Source: Bacteroidota bacterium
GTDB lineage: Bacteria; Bacteroidota; Bacteroidia; UKL13-3
NCBI GenBank assembly: GCA_027488905.1
Contig: JAIYAT010000035.1
Span: 372,001 to 436,000 of the forward strand
Direction of reading: 5' to 3'
DNA length: 64,000 bases
The notes under the pieces were generated by a model. That model made no database searches. It saw only the letters and a program-made list of their open reading frames with translations, and was not told the DNA's origin. Every line of letters starts with the position of its first letter. Positions within the stretch are counted from its first letter, which is position 1. This document shows positions 42,629 to 51,829 of this stretch, in pieces. The position numbers and the translations under genes are program-made.

Positions 42629-43665
42629 TGCAAAGCTTTCTTTCTAATTAAAGCGGCGGCTTTTTTAATTAAAATCGGACCTTCATAAACAAAGCCGGTA
42701 TAGATTTGAACCAAACCCGCTCCAATTTGTATTTTTTCGAGCGCTTGTTCAGGTGTATGAATGCCCCCCACTCCTATGATAGGAATTGTTGCATTTGATT
42801 TTTTTATGATGTAACTCAAAACCTCGTTGGATTTATTAAATAGCACTTTTCCACTTACACCTCCAGCACCTATAGCTTCTACTTCATCTTTGGGTGTAAT
42901 TAAATTGTCCCTAGAAATTGTGGTATTTGAAGAAACAATCCCATCAATTCCGCTTTCTTTTACTATTTCAATCACATCATCTAATTGGCCTTCAGTAAGA
43001 TCAGGAGCAATTTTCAACAAAATAGGTTTAGTTATAAATCCATTTTTTAACCGTACATTTCTAAGTTGAACCAATTTGTTTAAAATTACTAATAAAGGTC
43101 CTTTGTCTTGCAATGCCCTTAAATTCGGGGTATTTGGGGAGCTAACATTTACCACAAAATAATCCACAACTTCGTATAATTTTTCAAAGCAGATGGCGTA
43201 GTCATTTACAGCTTCTTCATTTGGCGTAATTTTATTTTTACCAATATTCCCCCCTATAATCAAATCTTTTGGCCTTTTTTCTAATCTTTTGGCAATGATT
43301 TCTACCCCATCATTATTAAAACCCATTCTATTTATTAGGGACTGGTCTTGTTTTAACCTGAACAACCTCGGTTTTTCATTTCCATCTTGTGGCTTAGGAG
43401 TTACAGTTCCAATTTCGATAAAACCAAAACCTAAGGCAGCCAATTCGCTAAGGAATTCCGCATTTTTATCTAATCCAGCTGCCAAACCAACCCGATTGCT
43501 GAATTTTAAACCAAGAAAATCAAAACTATTCTCCACCCTAAAAGTTTGGTAACAAATCAACCTAACTAGAGGCAGTTTCATCAACAACCTCAAGGATTTA
43601 AATGTAAAATGATGTGCTGTTTCGGCAGGTAGCAAAAACAAAAAATTGCGAAGTATTTTATACAC
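42625..43665 (-). CDS. pyrD: Dihydroorotate dehydrogenase (quinone), class 2
   Basis: PyrD oxidises dihydroorotate to orotate in pyrimidine synthesis, passing electrons to membrane quinone. The N-terminal amphipathic helix (YKILRNFLFLLPAETAHHF) is the class 2 membrane hook. The FMN barrel has GLAAGLDKNAE, GFGFIEIGTVTP, NRMGFNNDG, the catalytic Ser in NVSSPNTPNLR (about residue 182), and GVGGIHTPEQA. The frame extends to ATG 43755. I choose GTG 43665 (346 residues) because family homology begins there; the longer form adds 30 residues without homology. Confidence 0.94.
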   Translation of the reverse strand: MYKILRNFLFLLPAETAHHFTFKSLRLLMKLPLVRLICYQTFRVENSFDFLGLKFSNRVGLAAGLDKNAEFLSELAALGFGFIEIGTVTPKPQDGNEKPRLFRLKQDQSLINRMGFNNDGVEIIAKRLEKRPKDLIIGGNIGKNKITPNEEAVNDYAICFEKLYEVVDYFVVNVSSPNTPNLRALQDKGPLLVILNKLVQLRNVRLKNGFITKPILLKIAPDLTEGQLDDVIEIVKESGIDGIVSSNTTISRDNLITPKDEVEAIGAGGVSGKVLFNKSNEVLSYIIKKSNATIPIIGVGGIHTPEQALEKIQIGAGLVQIYTGFVYEGPILIKKAAALIRKKALH

Positions 43666-43871
43666 TAACTCTATTATTTTTTTGTCAAATTTAACAATCT
43701 CTTCGTGTTTTGTAAACAAAAGCAATAAAATGTAAGTTCTTTTGATAGAATGCAAAGTACATTATTTAGAACAGTTATAAATATCAAATTGTGCATAAAT
43801 GACAAGGCTTTGCAGGGTATTAATCCAATAGAAGTATAAATTCGCACTCAAATTTTAAAACTAACAAATCA

Positions 43872-44660
43872 ATGAACTGGGTAACTAAAATGTTTTCCTC
43901 AACCATTGGCCAGAAATTTATCATGGCACTAACGGGGTTATTTCTTTGCACATTTTTAATTGTGCACATGATTGGTAACCTGCAATTATTTAAAGCTGAT
44001 TATGGTTTAGCTTTCAATACTTATGCAGTATTTATGACAACCAATCCTCTAATTAAATTTGTTTCATACGGATTGTATGCATTCATCTTATTGCATGCCT
44101 TTAAAGGATTTATGCTGATTCGTAAAAACAATACTGCAAGGCCAGTGAAATATGCAGTTCAAAATGGTGCTGCAAATAGTCATTGGACTAGCCGCAACAT
44201 GGGGATTTTAGGAACTATGTTATTGGTTTTTATTGCGGTACACATGGGTGATTTTTGGTTCGAATATAAATTTGGCCATGTACCCTACACTAATTACACT
44301 GTTAACTTAGAAACAGGAGAGGTTAAAGCTAGAGCCCTCGAAAGTACTTATGTGCAATACAACAAAATTGAAGAATCTATTACAGCAACAGAAGCTGGAC
44401 AGTTTAAAAACATTAATGTAAAAGATTTATACAAAGAAGTTGAAGAAGGATTTAAATCTTGGTGGTTAGTTGCCTTTTATTTAATCGCAATGTTGGCGGT
44501 TGCTTTTCACTTGTACCATGGATTTCAAAGTGCATTTCAATCACTTGGCCTAAATCATCCAAAATATAATGGTTTGATCCGATTCATTGGACTTTGGTTC
44601 TTTTCAATTTTAATTCCGGCAGGCTTTGCGGCCATGCCACTATATTTCTTTTTTAAATAA
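43872..44660 (+). CDS. sdhC: Succinate dehydrogenase cytochrome b subunit
   Basis: This 262-residue integral membrane subunit has five helices and is the fused SdhC/D type with di-haem histidines (LIVHMIGNL, LLHAFKGFML, VHMGDFWFEY, HLYHGFQSA). It takes electrons from SdhB to menaquinone. A loop of about 60 residues between helices 3 and 4 (about 125-190) is typical of Bacteroidota. It is the first gene of sdhCAB; TAAATTCG upstream (near 43839) resembles a -7 box. Confidence 0.95.
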   Translation: MNWVTKMFSSTIGQKFIMALTGLFLCTFLIVHMIGNLQLFKADYGLAFNTYAVFMTTNPLIKFVSYGLYAFILLHAFKGFMLIRKNNTARPVKYAVQNGAANSHWTSRNMGILGTMLLVFIAVHMGDFWFEYKFGHVPYTNYTVNLETGEVKARALESTYVQYNKIEESITATEAGQFKNINVKDLYKEVEEGFKSWWLVAFYLIAMLAVAFHLYHGFQSAFQSLGLNHPKYNGLIRFIGLWFFSILIPAGFAAMPLYFFFK

Positions 44661-44676
44661 ATAATTTACCAGCTAT

Positions 44677-46680
44677 ATGGCCTCTAAAATAGATTCAAAA
44701 ATTCCTGAGGGCACATTGGAACAAAAGTGGACAAAGTACCGCTCAACTGTTCCATTGGTGAACCCTGCCAACAAAAGAAACCTCGAGATTATTATCGTAG
44801 GTTCAGGACTTGCAGGTGCCTCTGCGGCTGCATCCCTTTCAGAACTTGGATATAAAGTAAAAGTATTTTGCTTTCAAGATTCTGCCAGAAGAGCACATAG
44901 TATTGCAGCTCAAGGTGGTATTAATGCGGCTAAGAATTACCAAAATGATGGTGATTCTACCTATCGTTTATTTTACGACACCATTAAAGGTGGTGATTAC
45001 CGTGCACGCGAAGCTAATGTTTATCGTTTAGCTGAAGTAAGTGCCAATATTATTGATCAATGTGTTGCTCAAGGTGTTCCTTTTGCTAGGGAATATGGAG
45101 GCTTATTATCTAATAGGTCTTTTGGTGGAACACAAGTTCAACGTACCTTTTATGCAGCTGGACAAACTGGTCAGCAATTGCTTTTAGGCGCATATAGTGG
45201 TTTACAGCGTCAAGTAGGTATGGGTACTGTTAAAATGTACGCACGTCACGAAATGTTGGATGTTGTTACCATCGATGGCGTTTGCCGCGGTATTATTGCA
45301 AGAGACTCTACAACAGGTAATTTAGAAAGACATTTTGGCCATGCAGTATTATTATGTACTGGTGGATATGGAAATGTATTCTTTTTGTCAACCAATGCAA
45401 TGGGCTCTAATGTAACTGCTGCTTGGAAAGCACATAAAAAAGGTGCATTGTTTGCAAATCCTTGCTTTACACAAATTCACCCAACTTGTATTCCAGTTTC
45501 AGGTGACCACCAATCTAAACTTACCTTGATGAGTGAGTCATTGAGAAATGATGGTCGTATTTGGGTCCCTGCAAAAAAAGAAGATGCACTTGCCCTTCGC
45601 GAAGGTCGGATCAAACCGAATGATATTAAAGAAGATGATAGAGATTACTATTTAGAGAGAAGATATCCTGCTTTTGGAAATCTTGTTCCTCGCGACGTAG
45701 CCTCTAGAGCAGCAAAAGAAAGATGTGATGCTGGTTATGGAGTAAATAAAACTGGAGAAGCAGTTTTCTTAGATTTCGCCTTTAATACCATGCGTTATGG
45801 CCGCACAGAAGTAACAAAACGTGGTATCACTAATGCTTCAGATGCGCAAATCATGGAATTAGGAAAAGCTGTAGTGAAAGAAAAATACGGCAATCTTTTT
45901 GACATGTATGAGCAAATTACGGGCGTTAATCCTTATGAGCAACCGATGATGATTTATCCAGCTGTGCATTATACAATGGGCGGATTATGGGTAGATTATA
46001 ACCTTATGACAAATATCCCTGGATTATATGCTTTGGGTGAAGCCAATTTCTCTGACCATGGTGCTAACCGACTTGGAGCCTCAGCATTGATGCAAGGTTT
46101 AGCGGATGGTTATTTTGTAATTCCATATACAATTGGTTCATACCTGAACAAAGAAATTAGCAACAAAGGAATTTCTACAGACCATGAAGCTTTTGTTGAA
46201 GCAGAGAAAAACGTTCAAGACCGTATTAATACTCTAATGAATATTAAAGGAAATAAAACAGTTGATTATTTCCACAAAAAATTAGGTAAAATCATTTGGA
46301 ATGAATGCGGTATGGCTAGAAACGAGGCTGGATTGAAAAAAGCAATTGCTGATATCCAAGAACTTAAAAAGGATTTCTGGAGCAATGTTCGAGTACCAGG
46401 AGAAGCAAATAACCTTAACCCTGAATTAGAAAAGGCTGGTCGTGTGGCAGATTTCATTGAGCTAGGTGAGTTAATGTGTATTGATGCTTTGCAACGTCAA
46501 GAAAGCTGCGGAGGTCACTTTAGAGAAGAATATCAAACTGAAGAAGGCGAAGCATTGCGTGACGATGAAAACTTCAAATATGTTGCGGCTTGGGAACTCA
46601 AAGGTGAGAGCCAATGGGAACTCCACAAAGAAGACCTCGTTTACGAAAACATCAAAATTGCACAAAGAAGTTACAAATAA
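44677..46680 (+). CDS. sdhA: Succinate dehydrogenase/fumarate reductase flavoprotein subunit
   Basis: This 667-residue flavoprotein oxidises succinate to fumarate. Visible features are the dinucleotide motif [13 protein letters not shown] (about residues 39-51), the FAD-linking His in [25 protein letters not shown], the catalytic region [15 protein letters not shown], active-site Arg in [10 protein letters not shown] and later [14 protein letters not shown], and the C-terminal [14 protein letters not shown]. It is longer than the E. coli enzyme, as is common for the menaquinone-linked type. It lies 16 bases after sdhC. Confidence 0.97.
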   Translation: MASKIDSKIPEGTLEQKWTKYRSTVPLVNPANKRNLEIIIVGSGLAGASAAASLSELGYKVKVFCFQDSARRAHSIAAQGGINAAKNYQNDGDSTYRLFYDTIKGGDYRAREANVYRLAEVSANIIDQCVAQGVPFAREYGGLLSNRSFGGTQVQRTFYAAGQTGQQLLLGAYSGLQRQVGMGTVKMYARHEMLDVVTIDGVCRGIIARDSTTGNLERHFGHAVLLCTGGYGNVFFLSTNAMGSNVTAAWKAHKKGALFANPCFTQIHPTCIPVSGDHQSKLTLMSESLRNDGRIWVPAKKEDALALREGRIKPNDIKEDDRDYYLERRYPAFGNLVPRDVASRAAKERCDAGYGVNKTGEAVFLDFAFNTMRYGRTEVTKRGITNASDAQIMELGKAVVKEKYGNLFDMYEQITGVNPYEQPMMIYPAVHYTMGGLWVDYNLMTNIPGLYALGEANFSDHGANRLGASALMQGLADGYFVIPYTIGSYLNKEISNKGISTDHEAFVEAEKNVQDRINTLMNIKGNKTVDYFHKKLGKIIWNECGMARNEAGLKKAIADIQELKKDFWSNVRVPGEANNLNPELEKAGRVADFIELGELMCIDALQRQESCGGHFREEYQTEEGEALRDDENFKYVAAWELKGESQWELHKEDLVYENIKIAQRSYK

Positions 46681-46706
46681 GCCATAAACAATTTTATAAA
46701 ACCATT

Positions 46707-47468
46707 ATGGAAAAACATTTAAATTTAAAATTAAAAGTTTGGCGTCAAAAGAACGCCAGTGATAAAGGTCGTTTCGAAGAATATCCTGTTAATAATATTT
46801 CAACAGATATGTCTTTCTTAGAAATGTTTGATGTGCTTAATGAAAAGCTCATAAACGATGGAAAAGACCCAGTAGCTTTCGACCACGATTGTCGTGAAGG
46901 AATTTGCGGAATGTGCAGCATGTTTATTAACGGTCGTCCACACGGACCAAAACAAGGGGTAACAACTTGCCAATTGCATATGCGTAGTTTTAATGATGGA
47001 GAAACCATTACGGTTGAACCTTGGAGAGCCGCGCCATTCCCAGTAATCAAAGACCTAGTTGTAAATCGTTCATCTTTTGATAGAATCATGTCTGCTGGCG
47101 GATTCATTTCTGTTAACACAGGTAATGCACAAGACGCAAACGCTATTCCTATTCCTAAAGATGATGCAGACGAAGCCTTCGCCGCAGCCGCATGTATTGG
47201 TTGTGGGGCATGTGTAGCAGCTTGTAAAAATGCTTCTGCGATGCTATTTGTTTCTGCAAAGGTTTCACAATTTGCTTTATTACCTCAAGGTCAACCAGAG
47301 CGCCATCAAAGGGTTCAAGACATGGTAGCTACTATGGACGCAGAAGGTTTTGGCGCTTGTACAAATACAGGTGCTTGCAGTGCAGAATGCCCTAAAGGTA
47401 TTTCTCTTACTACTATTGCTAGAATGAATAGAGATTTCTTGGTTTCAGAACTTGCTTCTAAAGCCTAA
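46707..47468 (+). CDS. sdhB: Succinate dehydrogenase/fumarate reductase iron-sulfur subunit
   Basis: This 253-residue subunit relays electrons from SdhA to SdhC. It has the [2Fe-2S] motif [17 protein letters not shown] with a later Cys (VTTCQLH), and the [4Fe-4S]/[3Fe-4S] ligands [13 protein letters not shown] and [17 protein letters not shown] 46707 is chosen; the longer frame reaches back into sdhA. Clusters would be supplied by the SUF system encoded at 12194-17760. A strong terminator ends the operon. Confidence 0.97.
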   Translation: MEKHLNLKLKVWRQKNASDKGRFEEYPVNNISTDMSFLEMFDVLNEKLINDGKDPVAFDHDCREGICGMCSMFINGRPHGPKQGVTTCQLHMRSFNDGETITVEPWRAAPFPVIKDLVVNRSSFDRIMSAGGFISVNTGNAQDANAIPIPKDDADEAFAAAACIGCGACVAACKNASAMLFVSAKVSQFALLPQGQPERHQRVQDMVATMDAEGFGACTNTGACSAECPKGISLTTIARMNRDFLVSELASKA

Positions 47469-47493
47469 GTTTATCAATAAATCGTCATACTTT

Positions 47494-47530
47494 GAAGCCG
47501 AAAGCAAATTGCTTTCGGCTTTTCTTTTTT
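47494..47530 (+). terminator. Rho-independent terminator of sdhCAB
   Basis: GAAGCCGAAAGC and GCTTTCGGCTTT form an 11-bp stem around AAATT, then a T-rich tail. Confidence 0.9.
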
Positions 47531-47568
47531 TGTGCAACCTTTATCCCTATTTTAGCGTCTGATAAAAA

Positions 47569-50247
47569 GTGAAGCATTTGCAATTTCAATCCAAAATTTT
47601 AAAGGTTATAATTCTTCTTTGTCTTCCATTGCTAGGCCTTGCAACGCATTACAGAGCAGGAGAAATTACATATAAACAATTAAGTCTTTTAACCTATGAA
47701 GTAACGGTTATAACCTATACCGATCCAACTAACAATGCTGCTGATAGAAGTGCAATAGATGTTTTTTGGGGAGATGGTAAAAAAGATATCGTACCTCGCG
47801 TAAACGGGAATGGAGAAATCATTAACAATGACATAACCAATCGGGTCAAAAAGAATATTTACACCTATAACCATACTTATAGTGGCCCAGATACTTACAG
47901 AATTAGTATTGCTGACCCAAACCGTGTAGATGGTATAAAAAACATCAATAGAGGAAATAGTGTTGACATACAGTTTTACGTTGAATCAATGCTTACCATC
48001 AATGATGCTCTAGGAAATAACCAATCTCCAATCCTATTGCTCCCTCCTATTGATGAAGGTTGTATTGGGAAAACCTATACACATAACCCAGCTGCCTACG
48101 ACCCAGATGGAGATAGCTTGGCTTTTGTTATTGTACCTTCCAAAATGGATAGGGGTATTCAAGTACCAAATTTCTCTATACCTTCTCATTCCGATTCCTT
48201 TGCTATTTCAATTAATGATGGCCAATTAACTTGGGAAAGACCCGTTGAAGTTGGTCATTTTAATTGGGTAATTCGCATCAATGAATACAGAAGTGGTATT
48301 TTAGTTGGCTATGTAGAAAGAGACATGCAAGTATATATTAATGGTAATTGTAACAATGATCCTCCGATTATTGCAGCACATAATTACTCCTGTATTGAAG
48401 CATTAAAACCTTTCCAAAAAAATATTACGGCCACTGACCCAAACAGCACGCAAGTTGTAACCTTGACAGCCTATGGAGGTCCTTTTGCACAGTTAAATAG
48501 CCCTGCTACTTTAAACCCAAATCCAATTGTTGGGCCAGCTACGGGTATAAGCGGACTTTTCAATTGGACACCTGCCTGCAATGCCATCAGGTATGAAGAA
48601 TTTATTGCCGCTTTTAGGGCAGTTGACAATGGAGCAGTTAAAAAGTTAACTCATATTAATTATTGGCCTATTAAAGTAATTGGCCCAGCACCTAAAAATG
48701 TGCAAATTGTTAAAAAAGATAATGGCTTTCTAATTTCTTGGCAGGCCGACACTTGCCAACTTGCTTATGGTTATAAAATTTACCGAAGAATTGATTCATC
48801 TTTTTATAAACCAAAATCCTGTGAAACTGGTGTTCCTGCCTATACTGGTTACACTTTATTCGATACTACACAAGGTGTAAACAACAGTAGCTTTTTCGAC
48901 GACAACCAAGGTAAAGGAATTTCTCCGCTCATTAGATATTGTTATATGATTACCTCCTTTTATGCACCAAGAAATGAAAAAGGAGAAATATTACTAGGGG
49001 TACCCGTAGAGGGTTATGCCTCGGAAGAAGTTTGTGATATGTATTTGCGCACCAAACCAATTATCACAAAAGCAAGTGTTCAATCAACCAATCAATTAAC
49101 AGGCAAAAATCTCATTGAATGGATTGAACCAAAAATTTTAGATACAGTTGAATACCCAGCACCTTACCGAATGGAATTAATTCGAAGTGTGTATTCAAAA
49201 AATAATTTTCAAACCATAGCAAGCATAAATTACCCAAATTTTGGAAGCCTAAAACCTGAAGCCGTTTTAGATTCTCTTTTGAATACTACAGATAGTATTT
49301 ACCAATATAAGGTTATTTTTCTAGAGGCAACTACAAATCGAAAGATTGAAGAAAGTGTGGCTGCTTCTACCCCAAGGCTTAGTGCAACCAATACCAATAG
49401 GTCTATTATTTTAAAGTGGACTGCCGATGTTCCTTGGGACAATAAATCCGCTAAAATACTAAGGAAAAATAGCAGTGATGGCTTTGATTCAATTGGATTT
49501 ACAACCGCAAATCAATACACAGATACGGGGCTTGTAAACGGAGATACTTACTGTTATGTAATTGAAACAGCAGGTAATTATAACCCTAATGAATACCCAG
49601 TAATACTGTATAATTTATCGCAGGAAATATGCGGCATTCCAGTAGATACCATCAGACCTTGTCCACCTATTTTGAGCATAGACACGCCTTGTAACCAATT
49701 CAATACCTTTAAAGTTGGACTCAATTGGGTTTATCCAGCAAATTGTGACCAAGACTTAGATGGTTATAAGGTTTATTGGAAGAAAAATCAAAAAGAAAAA
49801 TGGACTCTTTTAGCTAATCTTCCTAAAACAACAAATTCTTATTCAGACGAACGAGAACAATTGAAGTTTTCAATTGCAGGATGTTATGCTGTAAGTGCGA
49901 TAGATACATTTGGAAATGAAAGTTTTTTAACCAATGAAAGGTGCATTGATAATTGCCCATACTATGTTATTCCAAATGTATTTACACCAAATGGAGATAA
50001 TTTTAATGACCTCCTTCAGCCTTTTCCTTATAGGTTTATAGACAAGGTTAATGTAACCATTCTTAATCGTTGGGGTCAACCAATTTTTAAAACAGAAAAC
50101 CTAAATATCAATTGGAATGGAAAGGTTGATAACAGTGGCGCAGAATGCCCAGAAGGGGTATATTTTTATATTGTAGAAGTTTTTGAAAGTTATTTAGAAG
50201 GTACCAAGCAACGAAACTTAAAAGGTACTGTCACTTTAATAAGATAA
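47569..50247 (+). CDS. T9SS type B (gliding-motility-associated C-terminal domain) surface protein
   Basis: This 892-residue secreted protein has a signal peptide (about 1-26, ending LGLA). Its N-terminal region (about 27-280) has HYRAGEITY and the repeated cadherin-like phrase AAYDPDGDSLAFVI, followed by several fibronectin type III-like domains (about 370-790), with VQIVKKDNGFLISW and YKVYWKKNQKEKW. The C-terminal domain (about 800-892; VIPNVFTPNGDNFND, ILNRWGQPIFKT, PEGVYFYIVE) is the type B T9SS signal, known to send cargo such as SprB to the cell surface. It starts at GTG 47569. It lies only 3 bases from ribE. Confidence 0.92.
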   Translation: MKHLQFQSKILKVIILLCLPLLGLATHYRAGEITYKQLSLLTYEVTVITYTDPTNNAADRSAIDVFWGDGKKDIVPRVNGNGEIINNDITNRVKKNIYTYNHTYSGPDTYRISIADPNRVDGIKNINRGNSVDIQFYVESMLTINDALGNNQSPILLLPPIDEGCIGKTYTHNPAAYDPDGDSLAFVIVPSKMDRGIQVPNFSIPSHSDSFAISINDGQLTWERPVEVGHFNWVIRINEYRSGILVGYVERDMQVYINGNCNNDPPIIAAHNYSCIEALKPFQKNITATDPNSTQVVTLTAYGGPFAQLNSPATLNPNPIVGPATGISGLFNWTPACNAIRYEEFIAAFRAVDNGAVKKLTHINYWPIKVIGPAPKNVQIVKKDNGFLISWQADTCQLAYGYKIYRRIDSSFYKPKSCETGVPAYTGYTLFDTTQGVNNSSFFDDNQGKGISPLIRYCYMITSFYAPRNEKGEILLGVPVEGYASEEVCDMYLRTKPIITKASVQSTNQLTGKNLIEWIEPKILDTVEYPAPYRMELIRSVYSKNNFQTIASINYPNFGSLKPEAVLDSLLNTTDSIYQYKVIFLEATTNRKIEESVAASTPRLSATNTNRSIILKWTADVPWDNKSAKILRKNSSDGFDSIGFTTANQYTDTGLVNGDTYCYVIETAGNYNPNEYPVILYNLSQEICGIPVDTIRPCPPILSIDTPCNQFNTFKVGLNWVYPANCDQDLDGYKVYWKKNQKEKWTLLANLPKTTNSYSDEREQLKFSIAGCYAVSAIDTFGNESFLTNERCIDNCPYYVIPNVFTPNGDNFNDLLQPFPYRFIDKVNVTILNRWGQPIFKTENLNINWNGKVDNSGAECPEGVYFYIVEVFESYLEGTKQRNLKGTVTLIR

Positions 50248-50250
50248 TCA

Positions 50251-50853
50251 GTGTTTACAGGCATTATAGAAACAACTGCCCAGCTTGTTTCAAAGCAATT
50301 AGAAGGCAGTAATATTCACTTTACCTTTAGTTCATCCATAAGCAATGAATTAAGAATAGACCAAAGTGTAGCGCATAATGGCGTTTGTTTAACGGTCGTA
50401 GAACTTGGCTCAAACCAACACAAAGTTACTGCAATTGAAGAAACCCTAACCAAAACTAATCTTGGTAAGTTACAAGTTGGAGATGTTGTTAACCTAGAAA
50501 GATGCATGCCTGCCAACGGCCGTTTCGACGGGCATTTGGTGCAAGGTCATGTAGATGATACAGCAATTTGTTCTCAAGTAATTACAAAAGATGGAAGTTG
50601 GGAGTTTTACTTTGAACTTAAGCAAGCAGCACAAACCTTATTGGTGGTTGACAAAGGCAGCATATGCATCAATGGGGTTAGTTTAACTGTGGTGGATTGC
50701 AAAGAAAACACGTTTCATGTGGCTATAATTCCTTATACTTTTGAACATACCCAATTCAAAAATTTAAATGCAGGCGACACTGTAAACCTAGAGTTTGATA
50801 TCGTTGGTAAGTACCTGCAAAAGCATTTAGCTTTTTTAAAGGTTTCGGTTTGA
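50251..50853 (+). CDS. ribE: Riboflavin synthase, alpha chain
   Basis: This enzyme converts two 6,7-dimethyl-8-ribityllumazine molecules to riboflavin and a pyrimidinedione. The 200-residue protein has two lumazine-binding barrels: MFTGIIETTA at the start, VAHNGVCLTVVE, GRFDGHLVQGHVD (about 90-102), then KGSICINGVSLTVVD in the second half. It starts at GTG 50251. The stop TGA (50851-50853) lies within a GGTTTGAACC element. Confidence 0.96.
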   Translation: MFTGIIETTAQLVSKQLEGSNIHFTFSSSISNELRIDQSVAHNGVCLTVVELGSNQHKVTAIEETLTKTNLGKLQVGDVVNLERCMPANGRFDGHLVQGHVDDTAICSQVITKDGSWEFYFELKQAAQTLLVVDKGSICINGVSLTVVDCKENTFHVAIIPYTFEHTQFKNLNAGDTVNLEFDIVGKYLQKHLAFLKVSV

Positions 50854-50856
50854 ACC
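50847..50856 (+). repeat. GGTTTGAACC element 13 (contains the ribE stop)
   Basis: Exact copy whose central TGA is the ribE stop codon; the one copy lying in the otherwise forbidden frame. Confidence 0.9.
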
Positions 50857-50909
50857 AAACCTAATTAACAGTTTTTTAACTCCACTACTTTTTTAGTATA
50901 CTTGAACCC

Positions 50910-51788
50910 ATGAAAAAAGCATACATATTTCCTGGTCAAGGCGCCCAATTTGTAGGGATGGGAAAAGACCTTTATGAGAACAATGAAGTTGCCAAAAACT
51001 TGTTTGAGCAAGCCAATGATATTTTAGGCTTTAGAATTACTGACCTCATGTTTTCTGGAACAGATGAAGATCTGAAACAGACACGCGTTACACAACCAGC
51101 TATATTTTTACACTCAGTTATCAAAGCAAAAACTACAGAAGACTTTGCACCAGACATGGTTGCGGGACATAGTTTGGGAGAATTTTCAGCATTGGTAGCT
51201 AATGGAACATTATCTTTTGAAGATGGTTTAAAACTTGTTTATGCAAGGGCAATGGCCATGCAAAAAGCTTGCGAAATTGAGCCATCTACCATGGCAGCTG
51301 TTTTGGGATTAGAGGATGCAAAAGTTGAAGAAATTTGTGCTACTTTAACAGAAGGTATTGTAGTTGCTGCAAATTATAACTGCCCTGGCCAATTGGTAAT
51401 TTCTGGCAGCATTGCAGGGGTAAATAAAGCCTGCGAATTGTTAAAAGCAGCTGGAGCAAAGAGAGCCTTAGTTTTGCAAGTAGGTGGTGCTTTTCATTCG
51501 CCATTAATGGAGCCAGCGCGTGTGGAATTGGAAGCCGCTATTAAGGCTACTCATTTTAATACACCTAATTGTCCGGTTTACCAAAATGTAAGTGCTGCCG
51601 CTGTTTCTGATGTGGCAGAAATAAAATTAAACTTGGTGGCACAATTAACAGCACCTGTTAAATGGACACAATCTGTTCAGGCTATGGTTGCAGACGGAGC
51701 CACCCAATTTATAGAATGTGGTCCAGGCAATGTCTTACAAGGCTTAGTAAAGAAAATTCATAAGGAAGCAGAAACACTTAGCGCCTAA
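50910..51788 (+). CDS. fabD: Malonyl-CoA:ACP transacylase
   Basis: FabD loads malonate on acyl carrier protein for fatty acid synthesis. The 292-residue protein has YIFPGQGAQFVGMG (about residues 4-17), nucleophile GHSLGEF (Ser about 87), the catalytic His in GGAFHSPLM (about 196), and QFIECGPGNVLQGL. The upstream sequence has TATACTTG, one base from the -7 consensus. It converges with the ABC exporter gene, with a GGTTCAAACC element in the gap. Confidence 0.96.
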   Translation: MKKAYIFPGQGAQFVGMGKDLYENNEVAKNLFEQANDILGFRITDLMFSGTDEDLKQTRVTQPAIFLHSVIKAKTTEDFAPDMVAGHSLGEFSALVANGTLSFEDGLKLVYARAMAMQKACEIEPSTMAAVLGLEDAKVEEICATLTEGIVVAANYNCPGQLVISGSIAGVNKACELLKAAGAKRALVLQVGGAFHSPLMEPARVELEAAIKATHFNTPNCPVYQNVSAAAVSDVAEIKLNLVAQLTAPVKWTQSVQAMVADGATQFIECGPGNVLQGLVKKIHKEAETLSA

Positions 51789-51814
51789 AGCGCTGTTACT
51801 GCTAAAAATTTATC

Positions 51815-51824
51815 GGTTCAAACC
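51815..51824 (-). repeat. GGTTTGAACC element 14
   Basis: Exact copy in the convergent gap between fabD and the ABC exporter; the second fully intergenic copy. Confidence 0.9.
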
Positions 51825-51829
51825 GAACC

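Noticed and set aside
42625-43755. Full 376-residue frame of pyrD from ATG 43755
   Set aside because: The first 30 residues have no class 2 dihydroorotate dehydrogenase homology; GTG 43665 fits the family start, though the ATG cannot be excluded.
51780-51794. Hairpin AGCGC-CTAAA-GCGCT at the end of fabD as a terminator
   Set aside because: The stem is only 5 bp, overlaps the stop codon and lacks a T run.
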